DNA from: an uncultured Eubacteriales bacterium
GTDB taxonomy: Bacteria > Bacillota > Clostridia > Oscillospirales > Acutalibacteraceae
DNA length: 32,182 nt
Direction: 5' to 3'
NCBI GenBank assembly: GCA_900315285.1
Contig: OMYO01000023.1
Coordinates: forward strand, 1-32,182
In this document: piece by piece, positions 7,409-14,411 of the stretch
Position numbering within the stretch: the first letter of the stretch is position 1
How the letters are laid out: the number at the start of each line of letters is the position of its first letter
Translations under genes and position numbers: made by a program
The notes under the pieces: model-generated
The model's database searches: none
The model's input: the letters and a program-made list of their open reading frames with translations, nothing else
Told to the model about the DNA's origin: nothing

Positions 7409-7975
7409 TTACAGCTTTTTTCCGTCGGCAAATGCGTTGCCGACAACCTCGCTGACCTTGAGATACTTCATGTTGCCCGGATCAAACGAGATGGCCTCGA
7501 GTTTTGCGGTATCAATTTTCCCCTCTGCGTCAAGGACGGACTCATCCACTGTCGTCTCTACGACTTCAGCAACGATGCGGAGCGTCTGGTTGTACTGGTT
7601 GATTTCCTCTACCTTGCAGTGAAGCGTAATAGGAAGTTCTTCAAAGACCGGAGCGTCGACATACTCACTCTTAGTAACCGTCCAGCCTGTCTTTGCAACC
7701 TTATCTGCAGTATCCTTGCCGGAGACAACACCGACATAGTCTGCCTGCAGCTCATTCTTCACGTCGGCAATTCCAATGGTGAAGCACTGCTTTACTTTAA
7801 TGTTGTCGGAAGTCTTGTGGCGAACACCGATATTGATCTGAACACGGTTACCATTGACAACACCGCCATAGGCAATATTCATGGCGTCAGGTGTGCCGTC
7901 CTCGGCATAGGTGCCACAGATGAGAACGGGCTGCGGATAGATGAGGGCCTTGGGACCCAATGCTTTTTTGCTCAT
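7409..7975 (-). CDS. Flavin reductase-like FMN-binding protein
   Basis: This 188-residue protein has the split-barrel fold of the flavin reductase-like (DIM6/NTAB) family. These bind FMN and either reduce flavins or act as electron carriers. Family features include the start KALGPKALIYPQPVLICGTY, the turn DAMNIAYGGVVNG and the central IGVRHKTSDNIKVKQCFTIG. The ATG at 7975 follows AAAAGGAG. It appears to be monocistronic: tetR converges from the left with a shared terminator, and a secreted protein gene diverges on the right. The electron donor and acceptor are unknown. Confidence 0.88.
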   Translation of the reverse strand: MSKKALGPKALIYPQPVLICGTYAEDGTPDAMNIAYGGVVNGNRVQINIGVRHKTSDNIKVKQCFTIGIADVKNELQADYVGVVSGKDTADKVAKTGWTVTKSEYVDAPVFEELPITLHCKVEEINQYNQTLRIVAEVVETTVDESVLDAEGKIDTAKLEAISFDPGNMKYLKVSEVVGNAFADGKKL

Positions 7976-8140
7976 AGAAACATCTCCTTTTGCTTTTAGT
8001 GTAGCAAAGGCGTCAAGGGACTTCCCATACTTATTTTGTAATAATTTAGTGAATAAATATTGAGTATCATTCTACCTCCCTCAGATAAAACATTCTTTTG
8101 CAATATTTAATCTATCTAGTATATAAGGAGGAGAAAAAAC

Positions 8141-9058
8141 ATGAAAGTTCGTAGTATTAGACGAAGTATAATATCCATATTTCTAGCAATCGTTTTGATG
8201 AGTACATGCTGTTTGACCGCGTTTGCTGCAATACCCCTACCAATCAGAGCCTACACAAGTTCATACGATGAAACAAATCCAGATACTATGGAAAGTACTA
8301 TTACTTATAGTAGCGATGAAAAATTTTTGTCGATTCAGGGAGACACATGGATCATAGATGATTCTCTATTAAGTTCTTTGATTGATTACTCTAAAATCAA
8401 ACAGTATCCGCTCTTGTTGACTTCCTTTAACGAAAGAAATATTTATTACTTTTTCGATTCCTTTCGGGATCATGAGCCGCATATTTTTGCATGCAGTGAT
8501 GCGATATTAAGCGGAAAGATCACTACGATTGATTATCGTTATTCGGATCCGAAAAACAGTGATGAAAATTCTGAGAACAGTAACTTTGAGGAAATCCATT
8601 TTCACGTGAACAATGGAAAACTAGTCAGCTATAACATCTTTACAGGTGATAGTGATACTGTCGTTAACGTTGAATATAAATATGACAAAAATAAAATTGT
8701 TCAGATAAAAGAACAGACTGGAACTAATGATCCAGTCTATCATTACTATACCTATGACTCAGATGGTCGACTTGTCAGTGGTAAATATGATTGGGAAACT
8801 TGGTATTATACATTTAATGTCTCCTATGATAAAAATGGTTTTGTTACTCAAGTCAAGTCAAAGGGACCATCCGATGATGCCTACTTAACAACATATAAAT
8901 ACAAAAATGGAACTCTTTCCAGATTAACAACTACGGAGATAGCCTCTTCAATAAATGCCAAGGATCGTTCAAAACGAACAGATGAATTTCGCATTGAAAA
9001 CGGTAAACTGACATATTGGGATGATGGTGTAGACTTCAGCGTATCTTTCCAGTACTAA
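8141..9058 (+). CDS. Secreted protein with YD-like repeats, AT-rich
   Basis: This 305-residue protein has a clear signal peptide: RSIRR, a hydrophobic stretch at 10-22, and a likely cleavage after TAFA (residue 29). The C-terminal half has four related strands of YD-repeat type: YKYDKNKIVQIKE, YTYDSDGRLVSGKYD, VSYDKNGFVTQVKS and YKYKNGTLSRLTT. Such repeats form beta-sheet shells in Rhs/wall proteins, but here there are few and no toxin domain follows. The coding sequence is visibly more AT-rich than its neighbours, with many AAA, GAT and TAT codons, which suggests recent acquisition or a different expression class. A strong ribosome site (AAGGAGGAG) precedes ATG 8141 and a terminator follows. 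Binding partner and function are unknown; it is probably extracellular. Confidence 0.85.
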   Translation: MKVRSIRRSIISIFLAIVLMSTCCLTAFAAIPLPIRAYTSSYDETNPDTMESTITYSSDEKFLSIQGDTWIIDDSLLSSLIDYSKIKQYPLLLTSFNERNIYYFFDSFRDHEPHIFACSDAILSGKITTIDYRYSDPKNSDENSENSNFEEIHFHVNNGKLVSYNIFTGDSDTVVNVEYKYDKNKIVQIKEQTGTNDPVYHYYTYDSDGRLVSGKYDWETWYYTFNVSYDKNGFVTQVKSKGPSDDAYLTTYKYKNGTLSRLTTTEIASSINAKDRSKRTDEFRIENGKLTYWDDGVDFSVSFQY

Positions 9059-9066
9059 ATCTATAA

Positions 9067-9114
9067 ATAACCACCGAGCTGGAAATATTTTCAGCCCGGT
9101 GGTTATATTATTTT
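9067..9114. terminator. Terminator between convergent genes
   Basis: A stem of about 15 bp with one mismatch (arms near 9067-9081 and 9092-9106; cores AACCACCGAGCTG and CAGCCCGGTGGTT) encloses an AT loop. AT-rich, T-containing flanks lie on both sides. It sits between the secreted-protein gene and the convergent dioxygenase gene. Confidence 0.75.
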
Positions 9115-9137
9115 ATCCATTGAAAGAGCAAACGTCA

Positions 9138-9917
9138 TTAAATACCAAACGCAAACCCCGTCATAGCCAACGCCCCCAGATTACAGACGTTATTGAACAC
9201 TGTGGGTTTCTCCCCCGGGTCCGCTGCTCCGAGAATGTAAATCAGCGGTAGATAATGATCATCCGTGGGAACGGCATATTCCGCATAAGGACCTTTCTCA
9301 TAGTGAATGACCGTGTCATCGTCGCGGGCCTCCACGGCATTGCGGATATAGTCGTTGAATGCGACAGTCATCTTTGACCCACCTGGGTTATCCCACTCGA
9401 CGCGGCGCAGATTGTGGACTACGTTGCCGCTGCCAAAGATGAGATACCCCTGGTCGCGAAGTCCGTTCAGTTTCCGGCCAATTTCGTAGGACTCCTCTGC
9501 GCTCAGTTGGCGATTCACCGATAGTTGAACAACAGGAATATCTGCATCCGGGAACATGTGGCAGAGCACAGTCCAAGTGCCGTGGTCTATGCCCCAGTTG
9601 TCGTTGACGGAGACTGAATCGCCCAAGGCGGATTTGACGTCCTGTGTCAGCGGTTTATACCCATCTACCGGATATTTGACCCGATAGAGCTCATCCGGGA
9701 ACCCGTACATATCATAGACCTGGCGGGGCTTTGCGGCACTCTGGATATAGGTACCTGGTGCATACCAGTGGGCAGAGACTGCGAGGATAGCCTTCGGCTT
9801 ACCGAATTTTTCAATAATCTTCGCACCCATGCTTTGCAGGGTCTCGGTTATTTCATTGTGCTCGAGGGCGAGCATTGGGCTTCCATGGCCCGAGAATACA
9901 ACAGGCATTCTGGACAT
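9138..9917 (-). CDS. Class III extradiol dioxygenase (YgiD/DODA-like)
   Basis: A metal-dependent ring-cleavage dioxygenase of the LigB-like class, close to 4,5-DOPA-extradiol dioxygenase and E. coli YgiD. Length is 259 residues from ATG 9917, chosen because GGAGG lies just upstream; the longer frame overlaps the previous gene. Candidate metal and active-site residues are His11 (SGHGSP), His50 (VSAHWY), His112 (IDHGTW), His168 (NVVHNLR) and His221 (DDHYLPL). It starts 16 bp after the FMN reductase gene in a MarR-led operon. An oxygen-using enzyme in an anaerobe is odd. It may detoxify quinones or catechols during oxygen exposure, as the MhqO-type dioxygenase does in the B. subtilis Mhq system, but the substrate is not established. 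Confidence 0.9.
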   Translation of the reverse strand: MSRMPVVFSGHGSPMLALEHNEITETLQSMGAKIIEKFGKPKAILAVSAHWYAPGTYIQSAAKPRQVYDMYGFPDELYRVKYPVDGYKPLTQDVKSALGDSVSVNDNWGIDHGTWTVLCHMFPDADIPVVQLSVNRQLSAEESYEIGRKLNGLRDQGYLIFGSGNVVHNLRRVEWDNPGGSKMTVAFNDYIRNAVEARDDDTVIHYEKGPYAEYAVPTDDHYLPLIYILGAADPGEKPTVFNNVCNLGALAMTGFAFGI

Positions 9918-9933
9918 GGTATCGCCTCCTTTA

Positions 9934-10485
9934 TTAGTCGAGTTTTGCGAGAAGTGCCTCTGCCTCAGCGGCAAGGGCAGCCTTGTTCTCATCGGTCAGG
10001 GTTAATTTGTCCGACATGAAAGCCGGACCGTCAAGGACGATTCCAACCTGCGGATCCTCAATGGGCTCGGTGCCAATCATCTTGAGGAGTTCGGTGAGTT
10101 TCTTTCGTGCTCCGCCTGCTGCGGACTTACCGGCAGCGCCACTGATGGCAACAGGTTTGCCAGTGAGTACAGTGCCGTGCTCATAATCACCGGCCACGAC
10201 CGGACGGGAGAGCCAGTCCAGCGTGTTCTTGAGGGGTGCCGGGTAGCTGAAGTTGTACTCGGGGGTGAAAATCCAGAGTGCATCGGCGGCACCCACTGCC
10301 TCACGAATGGCAGTGACGGCCTCCGGAGCCGGGAATTCAATGTCCTGGTTTACAAACGGGACCTGTGTAATGTCGAGATATGTTACCTCCGCTTTGCCTG
10401 CAAGAGCTTCCTTGGCGGCAGCAGAGAGCTGGCGGTTAAATGAATTTTTACGGAGCGAACCGACAATGAATAAAATCTTTTTCAT
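9934..10485 (-). CDS. NAD(P)H-dependent FMN reductase
   Basis: This 183-residue flavodoxin-fold oxidoreductase belongs to the NADPH-dependent FMN reductase family (azoreductase/chromate/quinone reductase type). The FMN phosphate loop is GSLRKNSFNRQL (residues 9-20), and the family motif TPEYNFSYPAPLKNTLDWLS (about 74-93) is present. It starts at ATG 10485, overlapping the marR stop by four bases (ATGA), so it is translationally coupled to the regulator. Its likely job is two-electron reduction of quinones or similar electrophiles. The following dioxygenase gene supports a quinone-detoxification unit. The actual substrate is unknown. Confidence 0.93.
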   Translation of the reverse strand: MKKILFIVGSLRKNSFNRQLSAAAKEALAGKAEVTYLDITQVPFVNQDIEFPAPEAVTAIREAVGAADALWIFTPEYNFSYPAPLKNTLDWLSRPVVAGDYEHGTVLTGKPVAISGAAGKSAAGGARKKLTELLKMIGTEPIEDPQVGIVLDGPAFMSDKLTLTDENKAALAAEAEALLAKLD

Positions 10486-10940
10486 GGCTTTTTTCCTTTC
10501 TCTTCGTCACATGAAATGATGTGGTTCAGTGCAAATGCCCTCGTAGTCATGATTTCCAGGGAATCGGTCACTGTTTTTATATCGTCCGAATCCAATTCCT
10601 CCATGACCATGTTCGTCCAGTTATTAAGACGGCTTCGGATGATGGGAAGGCAGGCCTTTCCGGCCTCGGTGGGATAAACTTTCTTCTTGCGGTGGTCACA
10701 TTCCGCCTCCACGCGGTAAATATACCCCTTTCCCTCCAGGCTGCAGAGGGCGCGGGCTGTGGCAGCCTTGTCAATGACGAGCCGTTCTGAGATCTGCTCC
10801 TGAATGAGCCCCTCTTCCCGGCATGCAAGGACCAGAAACTGATATTCTGAGGAACCGATATTCAGGTCCTCCAGGGCGTTGTTCACAAAGATCTGGTACT
10901 GCCTGTGCAGGATAGATACCAGCTGTCCAACTGAATTCAA
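10482..10940 (-). CDS. MarR-family transcription regulator
   Basis: A winged helix-turn-helix repressor of the MarR family, about 152 residues. The recognition region is EGLIQEQISERLVIDKAATA with RALCSLEGKGYI, and the wing contains DHRKKKVYPTEAG. I chose the TTG at 10940 because GAGGAG lies eight bases before it; a TTG six codons upstream has no such site. A Cys in the N-terminal half (VLACREEG) could serve redox or electrophile sensing, but that is speculation. It is the first gene of a three-gene operon (marR, FMN reductase, dioxygenase) and probably represses its own promoter through the palindrome at 10963-10974. Confidence 0.92.
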   Translation of the reverse strand: MNSVGQLVSILHRQYQIFVNNALEDLNIGSSEYQFLVLACREEGLIQEQISERLVIDKAATARALCSLEGKGYIYRVEAECDHRKKKVYPTEAGKACLPIIRSRLNNWTNMVMEELDSDDIKTVTDSLEIMTTRAFALNHIISCDEEKGKKP

Positions 10941-10962
10941 GTTTCCATCTCCTCTCAAATCC

Positions 10963-11004
10963 TTGACTTGTCAACATTCTACATTAAATTAGTTGCGCTG
11001 TCAA
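10963..11004 (-). promoter_or_regulatory. marR operon promoter and operator
   Basis: Reading leftward: TTGACA (10999-11004), 17 bp, TAGAAT (10976-10981), close to the sigma-70 consensus. Just downstream, at the expected start of transcription, is the perfect 12-bp palindrome TTGACTTGTCAA (10963-10974), a plausible MarR operator. Confidence 0.8.
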
Positions 11005-11027
11005 CGGTTGCGTACAATCTTTTTATC

Positions 11028-11066
11028 AAAAAAGAATTCCGCGCCTCTCGCTAAGAGAGAACGCGG
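11028..11066 (-). terminator. Terminator overlapping the azlD stop
   Basis: Reading leftward, CCGCG-TT-CTCTC, loop TTAG, CGAGAG-GCGCGG form a stem (11039-11066), followed by GAATTC and six T. The azlD stop codon TAG is in the loop, so the operon ends very tightly. Confidence 0.75.
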
Positions 11067-11377
11067 ATCAAAACCATATAACAGATGGTACCTCCTGCCA
11101 TGGGTACCAGCATATTTTTTCGCCAGAGATAAAGTAAAAGTACAACGGAAAGGGATACCATTTCCGGAATTCCATGCGTACCCGCAAAGAAGTTCACATT
11201 GCGCAGACAGTAGACAACAAGCAAACCGAAAACAGCCGGCGGCAGAACTTTGCCTAGATAGTCCACAACAGGCGGAATCTTTTTCCCCTCCCGGAATACC
11301 AAATAGGGAAGAAAACGCGTCAAAACGGTCCCTAGGACAACAACACCAATGGTTATGAGCTGTTGCGTACTAGTCAT
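11051..11377 (-). CDS. azlD: AzlD-family branched-chain amino acid transport subunit
   Basis: This 108-residue membrane protein has about four hydrophobic segments (residues 8-27, 40-60, 66-85 and 88-106). It carries the family pattern [13 protein letters not shown] near residues 16-28. AzlD pairs with AzlC to form a small exporter for branched-chain amino acids. ATG 11377 lies inside the end of azlC (8-base overlap), so the two are coupled. This is the last gene of the unit, with a terminator on its stop codon. Confidence 0.9.
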   Translation of the reverse strand: MTSTQQLITIGVVVLGTVLTRFLPYLVFREGKKIPPVVDYLGKVLPPAVFGLLVVYCLRNVNFFAGTHGIPEMVSLSVVLLLYLWRKNMLVPMAGGTICYMVLIRVLS

Positions 11378-12131
11378 TTGGGACCACCCCCTGCTCCTCC
11401 GCCTGCTCTTTCTTTTGAATCTGCTTCTCCAATGGCTTACGGAGAACCAGGAGCAGAACTAGTATGAGGACCATGGAAGGAATCATAAATTTCTCCGGGC
11501 CAAATAGAATAAGGCAGAGAATAGAACCCCCAAGGCCGATAAATTCACAGACATGATCGGTGAAGAACGATTTCGGTCCCGTTCCATCCTTGACCCACTG
11601 CTGAAGGAAGATGACGGCAAACATAGCCGTCATGACAAAGTCGAGTCCCTTCATGTCCACGGTAATTAGGCTTCCACAGATGCCGCCAAAGGCGCTTCCT
11701 ATGACCCAGTAACTCTGATCCAGAAGTGAGACCCAGAAGTAGAACCAGCCGCGATCCACATCCGGCGGGATATCCGCCGACACATTGACCGCAAACGTCT
11801 CGTCACTGGTCGTGTAGATGAGATAAAATTTTTTCCAGCCCATCCCCCGGTATTTTCCCAGCATGGATATTCCGTAAAACAGGTGCCGCGCTCCCACCAT
11901 GATAGTGGTCAGAAACGCAGACAAAGGGTTAAAGGAGGAAACCAGGATAGAGACCAGAAGAAACTCCATGGACCCGGTGTAAATGATAAGTGCCGTAACC
12001 ACTGGCAGCCATGCCGGAAAGCCGGATGTTGCCATGAGCATGCCATAGGTGATGCCGAGGAAGACATAGCCGGTCATAACTGGAATAGTATTGGGAAACG
12101 CAGCTTTGAAAGCTTTTCTTCGTGTGCCCAT
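11370..12131 (-). CDS. azlC: AzlC-family branched-chain amino acid transport subunit
   Basis: A membrane protein of about 253 residues, the larger half of the AzlCD exporter. Family segments are [44 protein letters not shown] and TSDETFAV. Five or more transmembrane helices are visible. I chose ATG 12131, which overlaps the stop of the preceding phosphatase gene as TAATG; a longer frame would intrude 13 codons into that gene. The Gln/Lys-rich tail ([13 protein letters not shown]) is probably cytoplasmic. Co-transcription with a flavodoxin and a histidine phosphatase has no obvious functional link. Confidence 0.92.
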   Translation of the reverse strand: MGTRRKAFKAAFPNTIPVMTGYVFLGITYGMLMATSGFPAWLPVVTALIIYTGSMEFLLVSILVSSFNPLSAFLTTIMVGARHLFYGISMLGKYRGMGWKKFYLIYTTSDETFAVNVSADIPPDVDRGWFYFWVSLLDQSYWVIGSAFGGICGSLITVDMKGLDFVMTAMFAVIFLQQWVKDGTGPKSFFTDHVCEFIGLGGSILCLILFGPEKFMIPSMVLILVLLLVLRKPLEKQIQKKEQAEEQGVVPND

Positions 12132-12763
12132 TATTCCCCACTCAGGAAAGAGGCAGACGGCAGTGTCCACGCCTCAGCATGCATTGACTCTGAGATTATT
12201 TCCCACTCCCCTGTCTCATTACTAATGACAAACCAACCGCAGTTTCCAATGGCCTTGTCCCAGTAATGTTCAAGGGTAATGCCAGTGACCAGCATGTACA
12301 GGGCATGGAGTGCAGCACCATGGGAAACCGCAAGTATTGTATCATCTGACTTGTCCTCCCGCATGGCCGAGAGAAAGCTTCCCATGCGGGTAAGAAGTTC
12401 CGCATAGCTTTCCGCCCCCTCCGGCGGAATGTACTCGGCTGGGTCGTTGAAAAAGTTCCGCATATTGTCGTCGAGGGACTCGACCTGCTGGCCCTCCAGA
12501 GGACCAAAGTCAATTTCGATGATTCGTTCTTCCCGGGCGATTTGCTCCCGGTTTACACCACCGACGATTTCTGCCGTCTGCACGGCCCGCTCCAGCGGAC
12601 TGCTGAGAACCCGATCAAAATGGAGACCAGCAGCAATCATTTCGTCCCGTGTGGCAGCAGCCTGGGAGAGTCCTTTGTCACTCAGCGGAATATTCTTCCT
12701 GCCCTGCAGCCGGTGTTCTTTATTGTAGTTCGTCTGCCCATGGCGCATGACGACCAATTTCAT
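12131..12763 (-). CDS. Histidine phosphatase family protein
   Basis: This 210-residue protein belongs to the phosphoglycerate-mutase-like branch of the histidine phosphatase superfamily. The catalytic RHG motif is MRHGQTNYN (residues 6-14, nucleophile His8), with RVLSSPLERAVQTAE and the second histidine in AVSHGAALHALY. It probably acts on a phosphorylated small molecule; a glycolytic mutase role is less likely given the context. ATG 12763 follows AAGGAAG, 21 bp after the flavodoxin gene. Its stop overlaps the azlC start. Confidence 0.9.
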   Translation of the reverse strand: MKLVVMRHGQTNYNKEHRLQGRKNIPLSDKGLSQAAATRDEMIAAGLHFDRVLSSPLERAVQTAEIVGGVNREQIAREERIIEIDFGPLEGQQVESLDDNMRNFFNDPAEYIPPEGAESYAELLTRMGSFLSAMREDKSDDTILAVSHGAALHALYMLVTGITLEHYWDKAIGNCGWFVISNETGEWEIISESMHAEAWTLPSASFLSGE

Positions 12764-12784
12764 GGATAAGACTTCCTTTCGCCG

Positions 12785-13207
12785 TCAGCCCACAAGGGAG
12801 CGGCCGAGATCTTTGCACTCGTTGAGATCCTCGTCGCTGGGATACTCATTGGCAATGACACTGGCATGGACAAGATTGATGCCGTCTTCGCGGGCACGGT
12901 CTTCCCAGTTACGCATCCAGAGTCCATCGCCCCAGCCGTAGGAACCAAAGAGGGCAGCTTTTTTCCCTTCCAGGTCACTCTCCACTGCGGTGAACATTGG
13001 GTCAAATTTGTCCTCTTCGAGAACTTCATCGCCCATGGCGGGACAGCCAAAGGCAAAGGCGTCGTAGGAATTTATCGTCTCGCTTTTGAACTGGACGGGT
13101 TTCAGAAGGTCAACCTCCGCACCGGCGCTCCGGGCACCCTGGGCAACAGACTCCGCCATGACCTCGGTGTTCCCGCTCCCGCTCCAAAATACGACTGCAA
13201 CTTTCAT
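12785..13207 (-). CDS. Short-chain flavodoxin (first paralogue)
   Basis: This 140-residue flavodoxin is an FMN-carrying one-electron shuttle that replaces ferredoxin in anaerobes. The phosphate loop is SGSGNT (9-14), and the isoalloxazine loops are FGCPAMGDEVLEEDKF and GSYGWGDGLWMRNW. ATG 13207 follows AAGGAAA. It leads an operon with the histidine phosphatase and azlCD, behind its own TATAAT promoter. A second flavodoxin of identical length lies at 13976-14398; over half the residues are the same by eye, so they are paralogues under separate control. Confidence 0.95.
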   Translation of the reverse strand: MKVAVVFWSGSGNTEVMAESVAQGARSAGAEVDLLKPVQFKSETINSYDAFAFGCPAMGDEVLEEDKFDPMFTAVESDLEGKKAALFGSYGWGDGLWMRNWEDRAREDGINLVHASVIANEYPSDEDLNECKDLGRSLVG

Positions 13208-13239
13208 GGAAATTTCCTTTCTTTATGGAATATGACGAT

Positions 13240-13267
13240 ATTATAGCAAATAAGAAGCGGGGCGCAA
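13240..13267 (-). promoter_or_regulatory. Flavodoxin operon promoter
   Basis: Reading leftward: TTGCGC (13262-13267), 16 bp, TATAAT (13240-13245), about 33 bases before the flavodoxin ATG. No operator-like palindrome is evident. Confidence 0.6.
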
Positions 13268-13319
13268 CCACCATTCGAGCACTTACCTATTTGCTTAGGA
13301 AAAAAGTCAAGAGAATTAG

Positions 13320-13363
13320 AAAAGACATACAGCCAAGTATCAATTGCCTGCTGTATGTCTTTT
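13320..13363 (-). terminator. Terminator after the toxin-antitoxin pair
   Basis: Perfect 14-bp arms AAAAGACATACAGC and GCTGTATGTCTTTT with a 16-base loop. Reading leftward, a TTTTC tract follows. It separates the toxin-like gene from the flavodoxin operon promoter. Confidence 0.75.
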
Positions 13364-13369
13364 AGTAAA

Positions 13370-13585
13370 TTATTTTTGAAATGGAGGAAGTTCAGAGAGT
13401 TTGATTCTGTCATATGAAGAATGTTTACTATCCTCTGGATGTGGCTCTAATCCTATTACTGTAATACTATTTTTTTCAGGCCCATACACCCAATACATTC
13501 TCATTGCTCCCGCACGATACCTCGTATGAAGAGAATGCCAGAGTTCCTCCATTTCTGGGATTCCCATATAGATTTGATAAGCCAT
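13370..13585 (-). CDS. Toxin-like protein, probably internally deleted
   Basis: A protein of about 71 residues paired with the upstream antitoxin-like gene. It has two parts: an N-terminal MAYQIYMGIPEMEELWHSLH and a C-terminal MRMYWVYGPEKNSITVIGLE then PHPED. In the proteins I recall with these two ends, some 50 or more residues lie between them, so this copy may carry an in-frame internal deletion and be inactive. That is from memory and needs an alignment. ATG 13585 has no clear ribosome site; it sits 11 bases after the antitoxin stop, so translation would be coupled. A TTG at 13603 overlapping the antitoxin is an alternative start. It ends just before a strong hairpin. No nuclease residues can be assigned confidently. 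Confidence 0.6.
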   Translation of the reverse strand: MAYQIYMGIPEMEELWHSLHTRYRAGAMRMYWVYGPEKNSITVIGLEPHPEDSKHSSYDRIKLSELPPFQK

Positions 13586-13595
13586 GGGATAATGT

Positions 13596-13814
13596 CTATT
13601 CAAAGTCAGAGAGGTCTATAGGCTCTTTTTTCTTCCCCGCCTTGAAGCTTTCAATGGCACGATCCATGTCAGATAGTGTCTTAGTAGAGATAGTAGCAGG
13701 AACAGATAGTTCGCGAGGCTCTAAAAGAATGCAACCGTTCTCATACTCTTTCACATTATAATACTGGTATTTTGCACCCCGGAGGGTCACACGCTTTTTA
13801 CTGTCAATGTGCAC
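13596..13814 (-). CDS. Antitoxin-like protein
   Basis: A 72-residue protein. The N-terminal half (IDSKKRVTLRGAKYQYYNVK, then EYENGCILLEPREL) resembles an AbrB/SpoVT-like swapped-hairpin DNA-binding domain. The C-terminal half (ISTKTLSDMDRAIESFKAGK, then PIDLSDF) looks like the acidic tail with which antitoxins wrap their toxin. The start is uncertain: GTG 13814 fits the domain edge but its nearest purine-rich site is about 30 bases upstream. The gene is followed at once by the toxin-like gene and preceded by a promoter with a palindrome, a typical autoregulated module. Confidence 0.7.
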   Translation of the reverse strand: MHIDSKKRVTLRGAKYQYYNVKEYENGCILLEPRELSVPATISTKTLSDMDRAIESFKAGKKKEPIDLSDFE

Positions 13815-13864
13815 GTTGTAACTTTTTACACTGTCTATATTTCACCCTCCCTGCAACAAGGTTG

Positions 13865-13917
13865 GTGGGATATCCCACTTACAATAATATATTATTTGAC
13901 TGATAGCAATACGTCAA
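13865..13917 (-). promoter_or_regulatory. Toxin-antitoxin promoter and operator
   Basis: Reading leftward: TTGACG (13912-13917), 17 bp, TAATAT (13889-13894). The perfect 14-bp palindrome GTGGGATATCCCAC (13865-13878) lies immediately downstream, over or just after the transcription start. It is a likely binding site for the antitoxin. Confidence 0.75.
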
Positions 13918-13921
13918 GACG

Positions 13922-13961
13922 AAAAATATGCTGCTTCCAGTAAAGGAAGCAGCATATTTTT
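13922..13961. terminator. Bidirectional terminator after flavodoxin 2
   Basis: Perfect 17-bp arms, with core ATGCTGCTTCC / GGAAGCAGCAT, enclose the loop AGTAAA and are flanked by A and T runs on both sides. It ends the leftward DUF2325-DUF3793-flavodoxin operon and insulates the toxin-antitoxin promoter. Confidence 0.9.
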
Positions 13962-13975
13962 TATACTATGGGATA

Positions 13976-14398
13976 TTAAGCGGTAAGCTGCTCGCCCAAT
14001 GCTTTGCACTGCGCAAGTCCGTCCTCATCCGGCTCCTCATTGACGATGAGACCGTCTGCAACCATGTTGGCGCCGTCGCCCTCGACCTGCTCCTGCCAGG
14101 TGCGCATCCACTCGCCGTCGCCCCATCCGTAGGAGCCAAACAGAGCAACCTTTTTGCCGCTTAGCTCCGGCTCAACAGCCTCAAACATAGGAGCGAACTC
14201 ATCTTCCTCGAGTTCCTCAGCTCCCATGGCAGGGCAGCCAAAAGCGAGGACGTCGTAGGAGCCTGCCTTGGAGGCTTCAAAATCAGCGGCGGTGAAAAGA
14301 TCCACAGAGGCACCCTTTCCTCTGGCGCCAACAGCAATTTCCTTTGCCATAGCCTCGGTATTACCAGTACCGCTCCAATATACAATTGCGATTTTCAT
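13976..14398 (-). CDS. Short-chain flavodoxin (second paralogue)
   Basis: A 140-residue flavodoxin from ATG 14398, which follows AGAGGAG; the frame runs 19 codons further without a start signal. The FMN phosphate loop is SGTGNT (9-14), and the flavin loops are FGCPAMGAEELEEDEF and GSYGWGDGEWMRTW. It is very acidic, as expected for a partner of cationic redox enzymes. It is the last gene of an operon with DUF2325 and DUF3793, which points to iron-limitation or redox control because flavodoxin commonly replaces ferredoxin when iron is scarce. Confidence 0.95.
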   Translation of the reverse strand: MKIAIVYWSGTGNTEAMAKEIAVGARGKGASVDLFTAADFEASKAGSYDVLAFGCPAMGAEELEEDEFAPMFEAVEPELSGKKVALFGSYGWGDGEWMRTWQEQVEGDGANMVADGLIVNEEPDEDGLAQCKALGEQLTA

Positions 14399-14411
14399 GA
14401 TATATCTCCTC

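Noticed and set aside
8141..9058. Lipoprotein signal in the AT-rich secreted protein
   Set aside because: The Cys pair at residues 23-24 lacks a proper lipobox (Thr precedes the first Cys), and an AFA cleavage site follows it.
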